In this document: positions 45,324-54,841 of the stretch, piece by piece
Numbering within the stretch: position 1 is the stretch's first letter
Layout of the letters: each line of letters opens with the position of its first letter
NCBI RefSeq assembly: GCF_003355515.1
Contig: NZ_CP031367.1
Coordinates: 1,426,001 to 1,490,000 of the forward strand
From: Aliarcobacter trophiarum LMG 25534
Lineage (GTDB): Bacteria; Campylobacterota; Campylobacteria; Campylobacterales; Arcobacteraceae
Reading direction: 5' to 3'
Length of the DNA: 64,000 bases
Notes under the pieces: model-generated
The model's input: only the letters and a program-made list of their open reading frames with translations
What the model was told of the DNA's origin: nothing
The model's database searches: none
Position numbers and translations under genes: made by a program

Positions 45324-46334
45324 TTATTTGTACGATAAACTTTCCAAACTATAGTGTTTTCCTGCATCTCTTAAATCTACTAATGCTTTAAAAGCTGAGT
45401 AATCACTATCTTGGGTATTTGATAAATACTCTCTTATCTTATCTTTCATCTCAAACTCAACTAAAATATATAGATATGCTGGTGTAGCTTCTTCATACTC
45501 GTTTGAGATTTTTTCAAAAAGTTCTATTAACTCATCTGGATTAAAACTACTCTTATAAGTTTTTGCTAACTCTAAATAGTCATCTTTTGTAAAGTTTTTA
45601 TTTTTAATAAGCTCAGTAATTTCAACAATATCTAAACCAAACTCACTATTTTGTGCATTTTTTTCTAAAAGCTTAATAGTAAGCTCTTTATTAAGATTTA
45701 TATTCTTATAAATCTTTTTAATTGTTGTCATACTCTTTTCTTCTAAGGCTTTTACGAATGCTATATCTACTATATCACTATCATATTTTTCAGCTTTTTT
45801 TACAATGTCAACAGCAAAATCAACTTGTGAATTTATCTTATTTATTAGATTTTGTTTTCCTAAAAGTGATTTTTCATCAACTTTAAGATTTTTTTCAACA
45901 TAAAGCCCATTGTTTACATTTTGTACAGCAGCTACAGTTTTATTTAAATCTTCAAAAGAAGAGCTAAAACTCTCTTTTTTTACATCAATATTTAGTTGCT
46001 CTAAAATATTTGCTAACTCTTTTTGTTTTTTTGTTCTAAAAGCAACCTTATGCTCTTTATTCAAAAGTTTTGCTTTAATTAAATCAATCATATTATCCAA
46101 ATCACTATCTATTAGTCTAAATTTAAAATAGTTCACAACACCATAAAACATTATATGAATATATGTTAATAGAGTTAAAAAAACTACAGGTAAAATAAAC
46201 CATACTGATACTGAAAAAGTCTCTTCAAAACCAAATAGACTAAGAGTATAATCACCCAACTCCAAACTATGCACGAAACCAAATAATATTATTGTTAATA
46301 ATATTGTAGAAACTATATAACTTTTAAGACCCAT
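45324..46334 (-). CDS. conserved membrane protein of unknown function
   Basis: A 336-residue protein that I do not recognise as a named family. Two transmembrane helices (about 5-25 and 43-65) are followed by a long cytoplasmic, mostly helical part rich in Lys, Glu and Leu, suggestive of alpha-solenoid or coiled-coil repeats (about 80-320). A tetratricopeptide-like scaffold is possible but not shown. It starts far from rlmH (62 bases) and ends two bases before dusB. RBS GGAT is weak. Confidence 0.6.
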   Translation of the reverse strand: MGLKSYIVSTILLTIILFGFVHSLELGDYTLSLFGFEETFSVSVWFILPVVFLTLLTYIHIMFYGVVNYFKFRLIDSDLDNMIDLIKAKLLNKEHKVAFRTKKQKELANILEQLNIDVKKESFSSSFEDLNKTVAAVQNVNNGLYVEKNLKVDEKSLLGKQNLINKINSQVDFAVDIVKKAEKYDSDIVDIAFVKALEEKSMTTIKKIYKNINLNKELTIKLLEKNAQNSEFGLDIVEITELIKNKNFTKDDYLELAKTYKSSFNPDELIELFEKISNEYEEATPAYLYILVEFEMKDKIREYLSNTQDSDYSAFKALVDLRDAGKHYSLESLSYK

Positions 46335-46396
46335 CCTCTTTTTCCTTTTTTTCTAAGAGTTAAAATATCGCTTTATTATACTTAAAAGTTTATAAA

Positions 46397-46852
46397 TTAC
46401 TTATGATATGGATGATTATTTAAAATAGATAGGCTTCTAAAAACTTGTTCACTTAAGACTAAAGTAGCTACTTTATGAGCAAATGTAAGATTACTTAAAC
46501 TAATTACACTATTACAAAGAGTTAAAAACTCTTTTTCAAAACCATAAGCTCCACCTATAAAAAAATTTATCTCATTTTTATCTTCAAGAAGCTTTGAAAA
46601 AGAGAAGCTATCTACACTGTTTCCTAAAACATCAAGAGCAATATTATATCCCTTTAAATATGGTAAGTAAGTTTTTGTATAAATCTTTTTTGCTTCAATT
46701 TCGCCTATATTTTGGGCTTTTGCTATTTCATTATTAAAGATGTAGTGAGTTTTCACAGTAGCATATTTACTTGACATTTTAATAAACTCTTTTATTAATT
46801 TATCAAAATCATCATTTGTAGGTTTCACAATTGAATAGATATTAATTTTCAT
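46397..46852 (-). CDS. rlmH: 23S rRNA (pseudouridine1915-N3)-methyltransferase
   Basis: SPOUT-class methyltransferase acting on helix 69 of 23S rRNA. The 151-residue protein has the SAM loop FFIGGAYGFEKE, SLSNLTFAHKVATLVLSEQV and the C-terminal NNHPYHK that binds rRNA. Its start overlaps the ThiE-like gene by 11 bases. In Campylobacter this gene also neighbours accD, as I recall. Confidence 0.93.
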   Translation of the reverse strand: MKINIYSIVKPTNDDFDKLIKEFIKMSSKYATVKTHYIFNNEIAKAQNIGEIEAKKIYTKTYLPYLKGYNIALDVLGNSVDSFSFSKLLEDKNEINFFIGGAYGFEKEFLTLCNSVISLSNLTFAHKVATLVLSEQVFRSLSILNNHPYHK

Positions 46853-47453
46853 CTAATATAGCACTTCCTACACAGTTAAACTTTACATTTTCTATAATAT
46901 CTTGAGGTTTTACTCCACCAATTGCACATACAGGATGTTTGGATATTTTTGCTAGATAACTTAATTTATCTCCTAAAATATTTGAGATATCTTTTGTATT
47001 TGTAGATTTATATGCTCCTAAACCAATCATATCAAGCTCTAAAGAGTTTGCTTCAAGAATTTCAAATTCATTATGAGTTGAAAGCCCTAAAAGCTTATCT
47101 TTTAATTTTGCTCTTAGAAGTTTAGTAGCTATTTTTTTATCTTTATTTATTTTCAAAAAGTCTTCTTGCCCTAAATGAAGCCCATCTGCATAATCAATTA
47201 ACTCTAGTTTATCATTTATAATAATAGGAATATTTAAATTTTGTTTTAAAAGTAAAAGATTCTCTTTTTGAGTCTCTAAGCTAGATACTTTATCTCTATA
47301 TTGTAAAAGTTTTATATCATATTTTTTTATGATTTTTAAGAAATCATGTAGTGTTAAATCTCTTTTTAAAAGAGATTCATAATCACACAAAACATATAAG
47401 TAGTTAAAATCTTTGAGAGTAAATCCCAAAGACTTTTCTAAATTAAGGAGCAT
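46842..47453 (-). CDS. thiamine phosphate synthase family protein (ThiE/TenI-like)
   Basis: A 203-residue TIM barrel with IIINDKLELIDYADGLHLGQED, a ThiE-like phosphate site (GLSTHNEFE, GLGAYKSTNTK) and CAIGGVKPQDI. ThiE joins the thiazole and pyrimidine halves of thiamine; TenI relatives are aromatases or unknown. The match is partial: the classical GPI(F)xTxTK segment reads GLGAYKSTNTK, so enzyme specificity is uncertain. It overlaps the accD stop by one base and rlmH by 11. Confidence 0.7.
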   Translation of the reverse strand: MLLNLEKSLGFTLKDFNYLYVLCDYESLLKRDLTLHDFLKIIKKYDIKLLQYRDKVSSLETQKENLLLLKQNLNIPIIINDKLELIDYADGLHLGQEDFLKINKDKKIATKLLRAKLKDKLLGLSTHNEFEILEANSLELDMIGLGAYKSTNTKDISNILGDKLSYLAKISKHPVCAIGGVKPQDIIENVKFNCVGSAILDEN

Positions 47454-48316
47454 TAGCTAATTTTTTCTTGTCCAAATATTGTTAATAAATCTGTAAGAGT
47501 CTTTTTCATCTCTTTTCTATTTACAACCATATCAATTGAGCCTTTTTCAAGTAAAAACTCGGCCCTTTGGAAACCTTCTGGTAAATCAGCACCAATAGTT
47601 TGTTTAATTACTCTTTGTCCAGCAAAACCAATTAAAGCACCTGGTTCAGCCATAATAATATCACCTAGAAAAGCAAATGAAGCAGATACTCCTCCCATTG
47701 TTGGATCGGTTAAAATAGAGATATATGGTAACTTATAACTATCAAGTTTTTTTAAAGCTGCTGATGTTTTTGCCATTTGCATTAAAGAGTAAGTAGATTC
47801 TTGCATTCTAGCACCACCTGAAGCAGATACAATAATCACAGCCTCTTTTTTTTCAATTGCACGATTAACTGCACGAACTATTTTCTCTCCTTCTACACTT
47901 CCTAAGCTTCCACCCATGAAGGCAAAATCAAAAACTACAAGTTGCACAGGAATACCATTTATAGTACACTCTCCACTAATTACACTTGATACTCTTCCAG
48001 TTTTTTCTAGACCCTCTTCTACTCTTTTTTTATAAGATAGCTTATCTACAAATTTTAAAGGATCATTTGGTTTTAGATTTGTATCAAACTCAACAAAACT
48101 ACTCTCATCTGCAAGGATTTCAACTCTTCTTTTTGCTCCTATTCTCATGTGAAATTCACATTTTGGGCAAACATTCTCTTGGTTTTCTACCTCTTTAAAA
48201 AACATTAAAGCACTACAGCTAGGGCACTTAATCCAGTGACTTGGTGCATCTTTTTTTGTTGCCTGCTCTTTTTTGCTATCAAATGAAATTTTGCTAAATA
48301 GGTTTTTTAAATCCAC
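47453..48316 (-). CDS. accD: acetyl-CoA carboxylase, carboxyltransferase beta subunit
   Basis: Transfers carboxyl from biotin to acetyl-CoA in fatty-acid synthesis, with the AccA subunit. The 287-residue protein has an N-terminal zinc ribbon (CPSC at 34-37 and CPKC about 18 residues later) and a crotonase-fold core with [25 protein letters not shown] and [12 protein letters not shown]. It precedes the ThiE-like gene with a one-base overlap (TAATG-type). Confidence 0.95.
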   Translation of the reverse strand: MDLKNLFSKISFDSKKEQATKKDAPSHWIKCPSCSALMFFKEVENQENVCPKCEFHMRIGAKRRVEILADESSFVEFDTNLKPNDPLKFVDKLSYKKRVEEGLEKTGRVSSVISGECTINGIPVQLVVFDFAFMGGSLGSVEGEKIVRAVNRAIEKKEAVIIVSASGGARMQESTYSLMQMAKTSAALKKLDSYKLPYISILTDPTMGGVSASFAFLGDIIMAEPGALIGFAGQRVIKQTIGADLPEGFQRAEFLLEKGSIDMVVNRKEMKKTLTDLLTIFGQEKIS

Positions 48317-48363
48317 TACCTCTTCTCCTTTTTTAATAAAGCTATCATTATATATAAAATTTA

Positions 48364-49572
48364 CTAAATGTTTTTAAATTTTTCCAATTCATCTAGTTTT
48401 TCCCATGGATAATCAGGTTGTCCAACTTGTCCTCTTGCTGCTACATCTGCATATAAAAATGTATCAATACTAGGTTTATCCAATTTAAACTTATCTGTAA
48501 TCCATTTTGGAGTTAATGGAAAATTATCCATTACAAAGCTTGATAAAATATCATCATTGTGTTTTGTATATGTTCCCATAGTATCAACAGCTACAGATGT
48601 CGGACGTGCAACTCCAATAGCATAAGAGATTTGTACAATCGCTTTTTTTGCTAATCCTGAAGCCACTATATGTTTTGCTATCCAACGTGCTGCATAAAGT
48701 CCACTTCTATCAACTTTTGTGTAATCTTTGCTACTTTGAGCTCCTCCACCAATTGGTGCATATCCACCAAAACTATCAACTATTAATTTTCTTCCAGTTA
48801 ATCCACTATCATGTAGTGAACTATGATTTACATATCTTCCTGTTGGATTTATATGTATTATAGTATTTTCTCTATCATATAATTTATCTGGAAGCCCTGA
48901 GTTATCTATTAAATCTTGAATTATAGTTCTTACCTCTTCAATTTTTAAACCCTCAACACTAGGAGCAGATACTACAATAGTATGAATTCTTTGTGGGCTT
49001 CCATTTTCAAAATTTTCTTTAGTTCCATAATCAACTGTAACTTGAGTTTTAATATCAACTCCAAATTTATCCCTATTTTTTAGTGCAAAATTATAAACTG
49101 TATCACTTAATCTTCTTGCATAAACAATAGCTGCTGGCATATATTCAGCTGCTTCATTTGAAGCAAATCCAAACATAATTCCTTGATCTCCAGCTCCAAT
49201 CTCTCCTGTTGTTTGATCAACACCTTGACTTATATCTGGACTTTGTTGATTTAATAAAACTTGAACTTGTACATCATCAGGATGAAGGGCTTGTTCTTTT
49301 GTAAAAGCACTTTTTCCATCATATCCAATTTTTGCCAATGCATCTTTTACAATTTTTTCATAATCTTTTTGGCTTAAATTAGCTTTTGATTTTACCTCTC
49401 CACCAATAACAACATGCTTTCCAGCAACAAAAACCTCACTAGCAACTCTACTATTGCTATCTTCTATTATTAGTCTATCAACTATCGAATCTGCAATTAT
49501 ATCTGCACACTTATCTGGGTGTCCAGGGCTTACAACTTCGCTTGTAAATAGATATTGTGATTTTTTTTCCAT
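48364..49572 (-). CDS. metK: S-adenosylmethionine synthetase
   Basis: Makes SAM from methionine and ATP. From the chosen start the protein has 402 residues with [16 protein letters not shown], the ATP-binding [12 protein letters not shown], and [17 protein letters not shown]. The ATG at 49572 is chosen because the protein then begins [12 protein letters not shown], close to the family norm, with AAAGGA about 11 bases upstream; ATGs at 49584 and 49623 are in frame but add repeat-encoded residues. The upstream leader contains several near copies of TGGAAAACAA and a small hairpin. Genes for glmS and accD flank it. Confidence 0.95.
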   Translation of the reverse strand: MEKKSQYLFTSEVVSPGHPDKCADIIADSIVDRLIIEDSNSRVASEVFVAGKHVVIGGEVKSKANLSQKDYEKIVKDALAKIGYDGKSAFTKEQALHPDDVQVQVLLNQQSPDISQGVDQTTGEIGAGDQGIMFGFASNEAAEYMPAAIVYARRLSDTVYNFALKNRDKFGVDIKTQVTVDYGTKENFENGSPQRIHTIVVSAPSVEGLKIEEVRTIIQDLIDNSGLPDKLYDRENTIIHINPTGRYVNHSSLHDSGLTGRKLIVDSFGGYAPIGGGAQSSKDYTKVDRSGLYAARWIAKHIVASGLAKKAIVQISYAIGVARPTSVAVDTMGTYTKHNDDILSSFVMDNFPLTPKWITDKFKLDKPSIDTFLYADVAARGQVGQPDYPWEKLDELEKFKNI

Positions 49573-49638
49573 TTTGTTTTCCATCCTTTGTTTTCCACAA
49601 GCTATGCTTGAGTTGTTTTCCATTCTTTGTTTTCCATT
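49570..49638 (-). repeat. TGGAAAACAA repeats with central hairpin in the metK leader
   Basis: On the minus strand four copies of TGGAAAACAA occur within about 60 bases (two before and two after CTCAAGCATAGCTTGTGG), the last running into metK. CAAGC and GCTTG around ATA form a 5-bp stem. It is not part of the conserved protein. Confidence 0.7.
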
Positions 49639-49676
49639 TTTTCTAAAAAGAATTTAAATAAAATATAAAGAAATCA

Positions 49677-49695
49677 TTTCCCCAAAAAAGGGAAA
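49677..49695 (-). terminator. weak hairpin after glmS
   Basis: TTTCCC and GGGAAA flank a homopolymeric loop between glmS and metK. On the minus strand it is followed by TGATTTCTTT, only weakly T-rich. Confidence 0.4.
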
Positions 49696-49740
49696 AAGTT
49701 TAGAAGTTTAACCTAAGTTTTATTAGTTTTTTTTTAAGTA

Positions 49741-51543
49741 CTACTCAACAGTTACAGATTTCGCTAAATTTCTTGGCATATCAACATCGTTTTTAAGCCT
49801 AATTGAAATCTCCATAGATAGAAGCTGGAGAGCTATTAATATCTCAAAGAATTCTAGCATATAGTGTTCACAATCATTTATTTTTATAAAATCATCAGCC
49901 AAAGGAAAATCAAGTGGAGATATTGCACAAATTGTACTATCCCTTGCACTTAACTCTTCTACATTTGATTTAATTTTGTCATATAACATATTTTTTGGCA
50001 TTAAGGCTATTGTAAAAAGTTCTGGATCAGCTAATGCAATTGGTCCATGTTTCATCTCACCAGCTGGATAACCCTCTGCATGTAAATATGAAATCTCTTT
50101 TAATTTTAAAGCACCTTCAAGAGCTAATGGATAGAAAACATCTCTTCCAATAAAGAAAAATCCATGACCATGTAGATATCTTTTTGATAATCTTTTTGCT
50201 TTTTCATGGATATTTTCATAAACTTTTAAAGACTTTGGAACTTCTCTTAGTGTATTTATCTCATTTTGTAGTTTTTGATTATCTATTGTATTTCTAATTT
50301 TTGCAAAATATAGACTTAACATCCATAAAACAACTGTTTGAGTAGAGAAAGCTTTTGTTGAGGCAACACCTTTTTCAATTCCAGCTCTTGTTAAAATTGT
50401 AGCATCTGCAACTCTTGTCATTGAAGAGTTATCAACATTACAAATAACTAAAGTCTTAAGTCCAGCTGCTTTTGCCATTTTCAGAGCCTCTAAAGTATCG
50501 GCTGTTTCTCCACTTTGAGATATTACAACAAAAAGTGTATCAGTAGTTAAAAGTGGCTCTTTATATCTAAATTCGCTTGCAACTTCTACACTACACTTTA
50601 TTTTACTTAATCTTTCAAATAGATATGAAGCTGTAATTCCAGCATGATATGAAGTTCCACAAGCACATATTTTTATCTCATTTATTCCATCTAAAATAGA
50701 AGCTTCAATCTCATCAAAATTAATTTCACTATCTTTTATTCTTCCTAGCATACAATCGCTTACAACAACACTTTGTTCATAAATCTCTTTTTCCATAAAG
50801 TATCTAAAACCATCTTTTTGAGCAGACTGTTTTGATGTTGGAAGTTTTGACCAAACAATATTTTGTGAAAAAAACTCTATATTTTCTTTACTTGCAACTC
50901 CACCAACTCTATCATCAAGATATACAACATCACTTGCTAATCCTATTAAAGCTGAGTCTGAAGATGCGAATAAAACCTCATCTTTTTCTATTCCTTTCCC
51001 GACAATCATAGGACTTCCTAATTTATAAAAAAAGATTTTTTCTGGCTCATCTTTTGTTATTAGTAAAATTGCATATGCACCTTCTAACCTTTTAATAGTC
51101 TCTTTAAAAGACTTTGTTGCATCCTTTAGTTTATTATTATAGTGTTCAAAAAGATGTACAATAACTTCTGTATCTGTTTGTGATACAAATTTATGTCCCA
51201 AAGCCAAAAGCTCATCTTTTAACTCTTTATAATTTTCTATAATTCCATTATGAACTACATAAGAGTACTCTCCTAAATGTGGATGTGCATTTACTTCAGT
51301 TGGTTTTCCGTGTGTTGCCCATCTTGTATGTCCAATTCCTAAATTATATTCACCACTTTTAGACTCATTTACTTTCTCTTCAAGATTTACAAGTTTTCCA
51401 ACTGCTTTAAAAACATCAATATTTTTCTCATTTAAAACAGCAATTCCAGCACTATCATAACCTCTATACTCTAACTCTTTTAAACCATCTAATAAAATCT
51501 TACAAGTATCATATTTGCCAATATATCCAACTATTCCACACAT
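49741..51543 (-). CDS. glmS: glutamine-fructose-6-phosphate aminotransferase
   Basis: Makes glucosamine 6-phosphate for peptidoglycan and LPS. The 600-residue protein has the class II glutaminase nucleophile Cys2 (MCGIVGYIG), LEYRGYDSAG, and two SIS domains with SQSGETADTLEAL, CNVDNSSMTR and LKEISYLHAEGYPAGEMKHG; it ends NLAKSVTVE, the usual isomerase tail. AGGGAAAATC lies upstream. No glmS-ribozyme-like structure was recognised in the short region to 51604. Confidence 0.96.
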   Translation of the reverse strand: MCGIVGYIGKYDTCKILLDGLKELEYRGYDSAGIAVLNEKNIDVFKAVGKLVNLEEKVNESKSGEYNLGIGHTRWATHGKPTEVNAHPHLGEYSYVVHNGIIENYKELKDELLALGHKFVSQTDTEVIVHLFEHYNNKLKDATKSFKETIKRLEGAYAILLITKDEPEKIFFYKLGSPMIVGKGIEKDEVLFASSDSALIGLASDVVYLDDRVGGVASKENIEFFSQNIVWSKLPTSKQSAQKDGFRYFMEKEIYEQSVVVSDCMLGRIKDSEINFDEIEASILDGINEIKICACGTSYHAGITASYLFERLSKIKCSVEVASEFRYKEPLLTTDTLFVVISQSGETADTLEALKMAKAAGLKTLVICNVDNSSMTRVADATILTRAGIEKGVASTKAFSTQTVVLWMLSLYFAKIRNTIDNQKLQNEINTLREVPKSLKVYENIHEKAKRLSKRYLHGHGFFFIGRDVFYPLALEGALKLKEISYLHAEGYPAGEMKHGPIALADPELFTIALMPKNMLYDKIKSNVEELSARDSTICAISPLDFPLADDFIKINDCEHYMLEFFEILIALQLLSMEISIRLKNDVDMPRNLAKSVTVE

Positions 51544-51604
51544 GATTTTCCCTTATTTTTATATAATATTTAATTTTAAAATCTATGATTATATTTAATT
51601 CTTA

Positions 51605-52378
51605 CTAAATATCAAGAATATCTAAAAGCTCTTTATGAATTTTACCATTTGTAGCAACTATATACTTATCTTTAAACATATCAAAACTAGTACCACCTAT
51701 ATTTGTGATTTTCCCACCAGCTTCTCTTAAAATAATTATTCCAGCACTAACATCCCAAGGTTTTAAGTTCATCTCATAGTAACCTTCAAAAACACCACGA
51801 GCTACTAAACATAAATCAATAGATGCACTTCCTAATCTTCTCAAATCTTGACAATTTGGCAAAATATTCTCTATTTTTTTTACGACATCTTTTAAATCTT
51901 TTGTATTTTCACCACTACTATATGGAAAGCCTGTTGCTAGAAGTGATTTTTGTAAACTATCTTCACTACTTACTTTAATCCTTTTACCATTTAAAAAAGA
52001 GCCTTTTTTAACCTTAGCAAAATATAACTCATCCAAAATAGGATTATAAACAACTCCAATATATGGTTTTTTATCTCTATAAACTCCTACACTAATAGCT
52101 GTGTGAGGTAAACCATTTACAAAATTTGTAGTACCATCTATTGGATCAATTATGATTGAGTTATTAAACTCTACATCACTATTATTTGACTCTTCTGCAA
52201 TAATGTTAAACTCTTTAAATTTTTTGCTAAACTCTTTTTTCAAAAACTCTTCAACTGCTAAATCATATTTAGTTACTAAATCTTTTTTTGCTTTAAAATT
52301 TACCTCTTTTTTACTATAAAACCCTTTTTCTAAAATTTTTCCTGCTTTTTTTATAATTTTTATTAACTCTTTTTGCAT
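51605..52378 (-). CDS. suhB: inositol monophosphatase family protein (SuhB-like)
   Basis: Mg-dependent phosphatase of the IMPase/SuhB family, 257 residues. Metal ligands are seen in EESNNSDVEF, the DxIDGT motif IIDPIDGTTNFV and LKPWDVSAGIIIL. Members hydrolyse myo-inositol phosphate, 3'-phosphoadenosine phosphate or fructose 1,6-bisphosphate, or act with the transcription machinery; which applies here cannot be told. It is divergent from the YkgJ-type gene and 61 bases upstream of glmS. Confidence 0.88.
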   Translation of the reverse strand: MQKELIKIIKKAGKILEKGFYSKKEVNFKAKKDLVTKYDLAVEEFLKKEFSKKFKEFNIIAEESNNSDVEFNNSIIIDPIDGTTNFVNGLPHTAISVGVYRDKKPYIGVVYNPILDELYFAKVKKGSFLNGKRIKVSSEDSLQKSLLATGFPYSSGENTKDLKDVVKKIENILPNCQDLRRLGSASIDLCLVARGVFEGYYEMNLKPWDVSAGIIILREAGGKITNIGGTSFDMFKDKYIVATNGKIHKELLDILDI

Positions 52379-52452
52379 TTATTTTCTCCCAAACTTTCAA
52401 TATTTCTAGCAATTTTATCTAATATTTTTAAAATCTATGTAAAATTCGATTT

Positions 52453-53013
52453 ATGAAAAATTTTATAAAAATAGAAGATAAAAATATCTTTTTTGGTGAT
52501 TGTAAAAATTGTCAAGCATTTTGTTGTAAAGGCTCATATGGTTCGATATTTTCACAAATTTTAAAAGAGGAGTTTGCTTCTCTTTATAAAAACTTTCCAA
52601 TCTTATTTATATTTGGCTCTTTAGATTTTATAAAACCCGTAGTTATGTTATCAAATGGAATAGATAGTTGCCCTTATCTTAAAAATAGTAGTTGTAGTAT
52701 ATATAAAGATAGACCAAATGTTTGTAAAACATATCCACTAAGCCCAAATATAGATGATAACATCTATATAGATAGCTCTTGTCCAGAAATTTTCAAAGGA
52801 AAAAATAGTCTAGATTTAACTCTTAATATTTTTGAAAACTATTCAAAAAAATATATAGATACACATTTTGAGTTTAAAGGGTTAAAAAAAGAAGAGTTTC
52901 TAAAAATTTTAAATATAAGAGGGGTTGAATTTTATAAATATATTGGTAAGAACAACTCTATTTATTTAAATTATCATGAAGCCTCTTTAAAAAACTTAGA
53001 TATTTTACTTTAA
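52453..53013 (+). CDS. YkgJ-family cysteine-cluster protein
   Basis: A 186-residue protein with eight Cys in the metal-cluster pattern of the family: CKNCQAFCC near the N-terminus, CPYLKNSSC and CSIYKDRPNVCKTYP in the middle, and CPE further on. Such proteins probably bind iron-sulphur or zinc clusters; function is unknown. It is monocistronic, divergent from suhB and followed by tRNA genes. Confidence 0.75.
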   Translation: MKNFIKIEDKNIFFGDCKNCQAFCCKGSYGSIFSQILKEEFASLYKNFPILFIFGSLDFIKPVVMLSNGIDSCPYLKNSSCSIYKDRPNVCKTYPLSPNIDDNIYIDSSCPEIFKGKNSLDLTLNIFENYSKKYIDTHFEFKGLKKEEFLKILNIRGVEFYKYIGKNNSIYLNYHEASLKNLDILL

Positions 53014-53124
53014 ATTAAGTTTTAATTAATATTTAATCAACTATACTTCCACTCCAATTTAAAAAGAAGTTTATAACTTTAAATAAGAAATTAGACTATT
53101 AAGTTTGTTTTAATTATTTTAAAG

Positions 53125-53138
53125 TATAATTCCAGTCC
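53125..53138 (+). promoter_or_regulatory. tRNA-Gly/fMet promoter -10 region
   Basis: TATAAT at 53125-53130 is followed by TCCAGTCC. The 14-base string TATAATTCCAGTCC is identical to that at 1004-1017 before the first tRNA cluster. No good -35 box is visible. Confidence 0.6.
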
Positions 53139-53157
53139 TTTTTCAGTTAGGATTTAT

Positions 53158-53234
53158 GCGGGAGTAGCTCAGTTGGCTAGAGCTTCTGCCTTCCAAGCAG
53201 ACTGTCGCGAGTTCGAGTCTCGTCTCCCGCTCCA
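53158..53234 (+). tRNA. tRNA-Gly (TCC)
   Basis: Acceptor GCGGGAG pairs with CTCCCGC; anticodon stem TCTGC/GCAGA with loop CTTCCAA gives TCC; CCA encoded. Confidence 0.95.
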
Positions 53235-53264
53235 CTTTTAAAAGTGTGTTTTTTATTTTTTTAT

Positions 53265-53341
<77 letters not shown>

Positions 53342-53443
53342 ATCATAAATCCCTAAAAACAATCCTTTGATAAATATTTTTTAAGCACATACTTTTAGAT
53401 CTTTTTTTAACTGTGCAGTATTTGTGCAATTTTTTTCATTAAT

Positions 53444-54149
53444 TTAAACTGAATCTAAAAAAGTTGCCCTTTTGGTTTTATCTGATTTAATAAATTTAGC
53501 ATATTTTGTAAGTGTAATTTGAACTGTACTATGTCATAAAATTTTTAAAACCCACAAAATATCTTCTCATTTGCTAATCATCAACGATGCAAATGTATGT
53601 CTAGCTTGATATAAAGCTCTATAATCTAGTTTTGAAGTTTTTAAAGCTCTTCTTCAAACACCTTCTTTAATATATGAACTATCATAAAAAAATTGTTGTC
53701 ACTATCTAAAAATATAAACCTATTTTTCATATATAAATGAACCTTTAATTCTTTAAAAGCTTTTTCAACAAAATTTGTACTAATTTCTAGTTTTTTATTT
53801 TTCTCTTGATAAATTCTTTATAATTCAAAATTAGCATTTCTCTTTATCCATGCCAAATTTAATTTAGTATCTTTTTTACCTGTTGAATATCTTTTAATTT
53901 TCCATTGATACTACTTTGAACATAGATAATACCATCTCTAACTGTGGAACCTGATTTATTTTCCTAAGCATTGTAATGCTCCTTAATATTTGCAAAATAC
54001 CCTTTCTAAAGTGTTTTATTATCTTTAATATAAAAATCAACTTCTAGTTTAAAATTTGCCTTTATATAATATATCAATATTTGTCTTGAAACATTCAACT
54101 CTTTTGCTACAAAAATCAAAGGAATAGTTGTAAAATTGGTTATTTGCAA
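53444..54149 (-). pseudogene. decayed tyrosine-recombinase (integrase) pseudogene
   Basis: On the minus strand one frame reads from about 54149 (IPLIFVAKELNVSRQ) through SGSTVRDGIIYVQSSINGKL and KLNLAWIKRNANFEL, with stops TAG, TAG and TAA where sense codons are expected. A frameshift near 53690 leads to the recombinase C-terminus: YQARHTFASLMISK, a TGA, EDILWVLKIL, a TGA, HSTVQITLTKYAKF and the end RATFLDSV. R-H and H motifs of the integrase are recognisable; the Box I region and middle part are missing. It lies between tRNA-fMet and tRNA-Met, a typical integration neighbourhood. No intact cargo remains. From 54150 to the tRNA-Met promoter I see only A/T-rich sequence with two GTAATAG repeats. 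Confidence 0.85.
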
Positions 54150-54311
54150 CTTAGTATATTTGCCCCTATTTCCTACTTTTTTATTAGTATTAAAAATGTT
54201 GTTGTTTTTATTTCTTTTTTTTAATAGATTAAAAAATTGAAATCTTTTCTATTTGATTTTTTTGTAATAGTTTTGTAATAGTTTTTTAGCTTTTCTTAAG
54301 TTTTATCCCGT

Positions 54312-54317
54312 TATAAT
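54312..54317 (+). promoter_or_regulatory. -10 box of tRNA-Met/Thr/Gln cluster
   Basis: TATAAT 52 bases before the first tRNA; no convincing -35 box at the right spacing. Confidence 0.45.
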
Positions 54318-54368
54318 CTCGACCTTGAAACAAAGAAAAAGTCATAAAAAGCTTAGTTTCAATAGTGT

Positions 54369-54445
54369 GTCAAAGTAGCTCAGCTGGCTAGAGCGCTGGT
54401 CTCATAAGCCGGAGGTCGAGAGTTCAAGTCTCTCTTTTGACACCA
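54369..54445 (+). tRNA. tRNA-Met (CAT), elongator type
   Basis: Acceptor GTCAAAG pairs with TTTTGAC (one wobble); anticodon loop CTCATAA gives CAT. It lacks the C1 mismatch and the GGG/CCC stem of the initiator. A lysidine-modified tRNA-Ile2 has the same gene anticodon and cannot be ruled out. CCA encoded. Confidence 0.85.
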
Positions 54446-54457
54446 TAAAGTAAAAGT

Positions 54458-54534
54458 GCTGGTGTAGCTCAGTTGGCTAGAGCAGCTGATTTGTAATCAG
54501 CAGGTCGGGGGTTCGACTCCCTTCACCAGCTCCA
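54458..54534 (+). tRNA. tRNA-Thr (TGT)
   Basis: Acceptor GCTGGTG pairs with CACCAGC; anticodon stem GCTGA/TCAGC with loop TTTGTAA gives TGT; CCA encoded. Confidence 0.95.
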
Positions 54535-54553
54535 CTTTTATTTATAATCCTTC

Positions 54554-54628
54554 TGGGGTATCGCCAAGCGGTAAGGCAACGGTTTTTGGTACCGTCACTC
54601 GAAGGTTCGAATCCTTCTACCCCATCCA
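54554..54628 (+). tRNA. tRNA-Gln (TTG)
   Basis: Acceptor TGGGGTA pairs with TACCCCA; anticodon stem ACGGT/ACCGT with loop TTTTGGT gives TTG; CCA encoded. Confidence 0.95.
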
Positions 54629-54784
54629 CTAGAATAATTTTCTTTTATTGATTTTATTGAAATTTAGTTTATGAATATTTTTTATCTATTTCTATATAAA
54701 AGAGTAATCTAAAAAATAAACAATAGAAGAATTGCTACAATTAAATATCCAACATTAAAGATACTAAATAAATTTTACTATATA

Positions 54785-54811
54785 AAAGTTGGTATAAAAT
54801 ATACCAACTTT
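54785..54811. terminator. terminator between tRNA cluster and pepA
   Basis: AAAGTTGGTAT and ATACCAACTTT form an 11-bp stem with a 5-base loop. It can serve pepA on the minus strand and the tRNAs on the plus strand. Confidence 0.6.
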
Positions 54812-54841
54812 AACTTAATAATATATACCTATATTAAACTA

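Noticed and set aside
51544-51604. glmS ribozyme or riboswitch upstream of glmS
   Set aside because: The upstream gap is only about 60 bases of AT-rich sequence, too short for it and without recognisable elements.
53342-54368. CRISPR or repeat array in the ORF-poor kilobase
   Set aside because: No regularly spaced repeats; translation shows a broken integrase instead.
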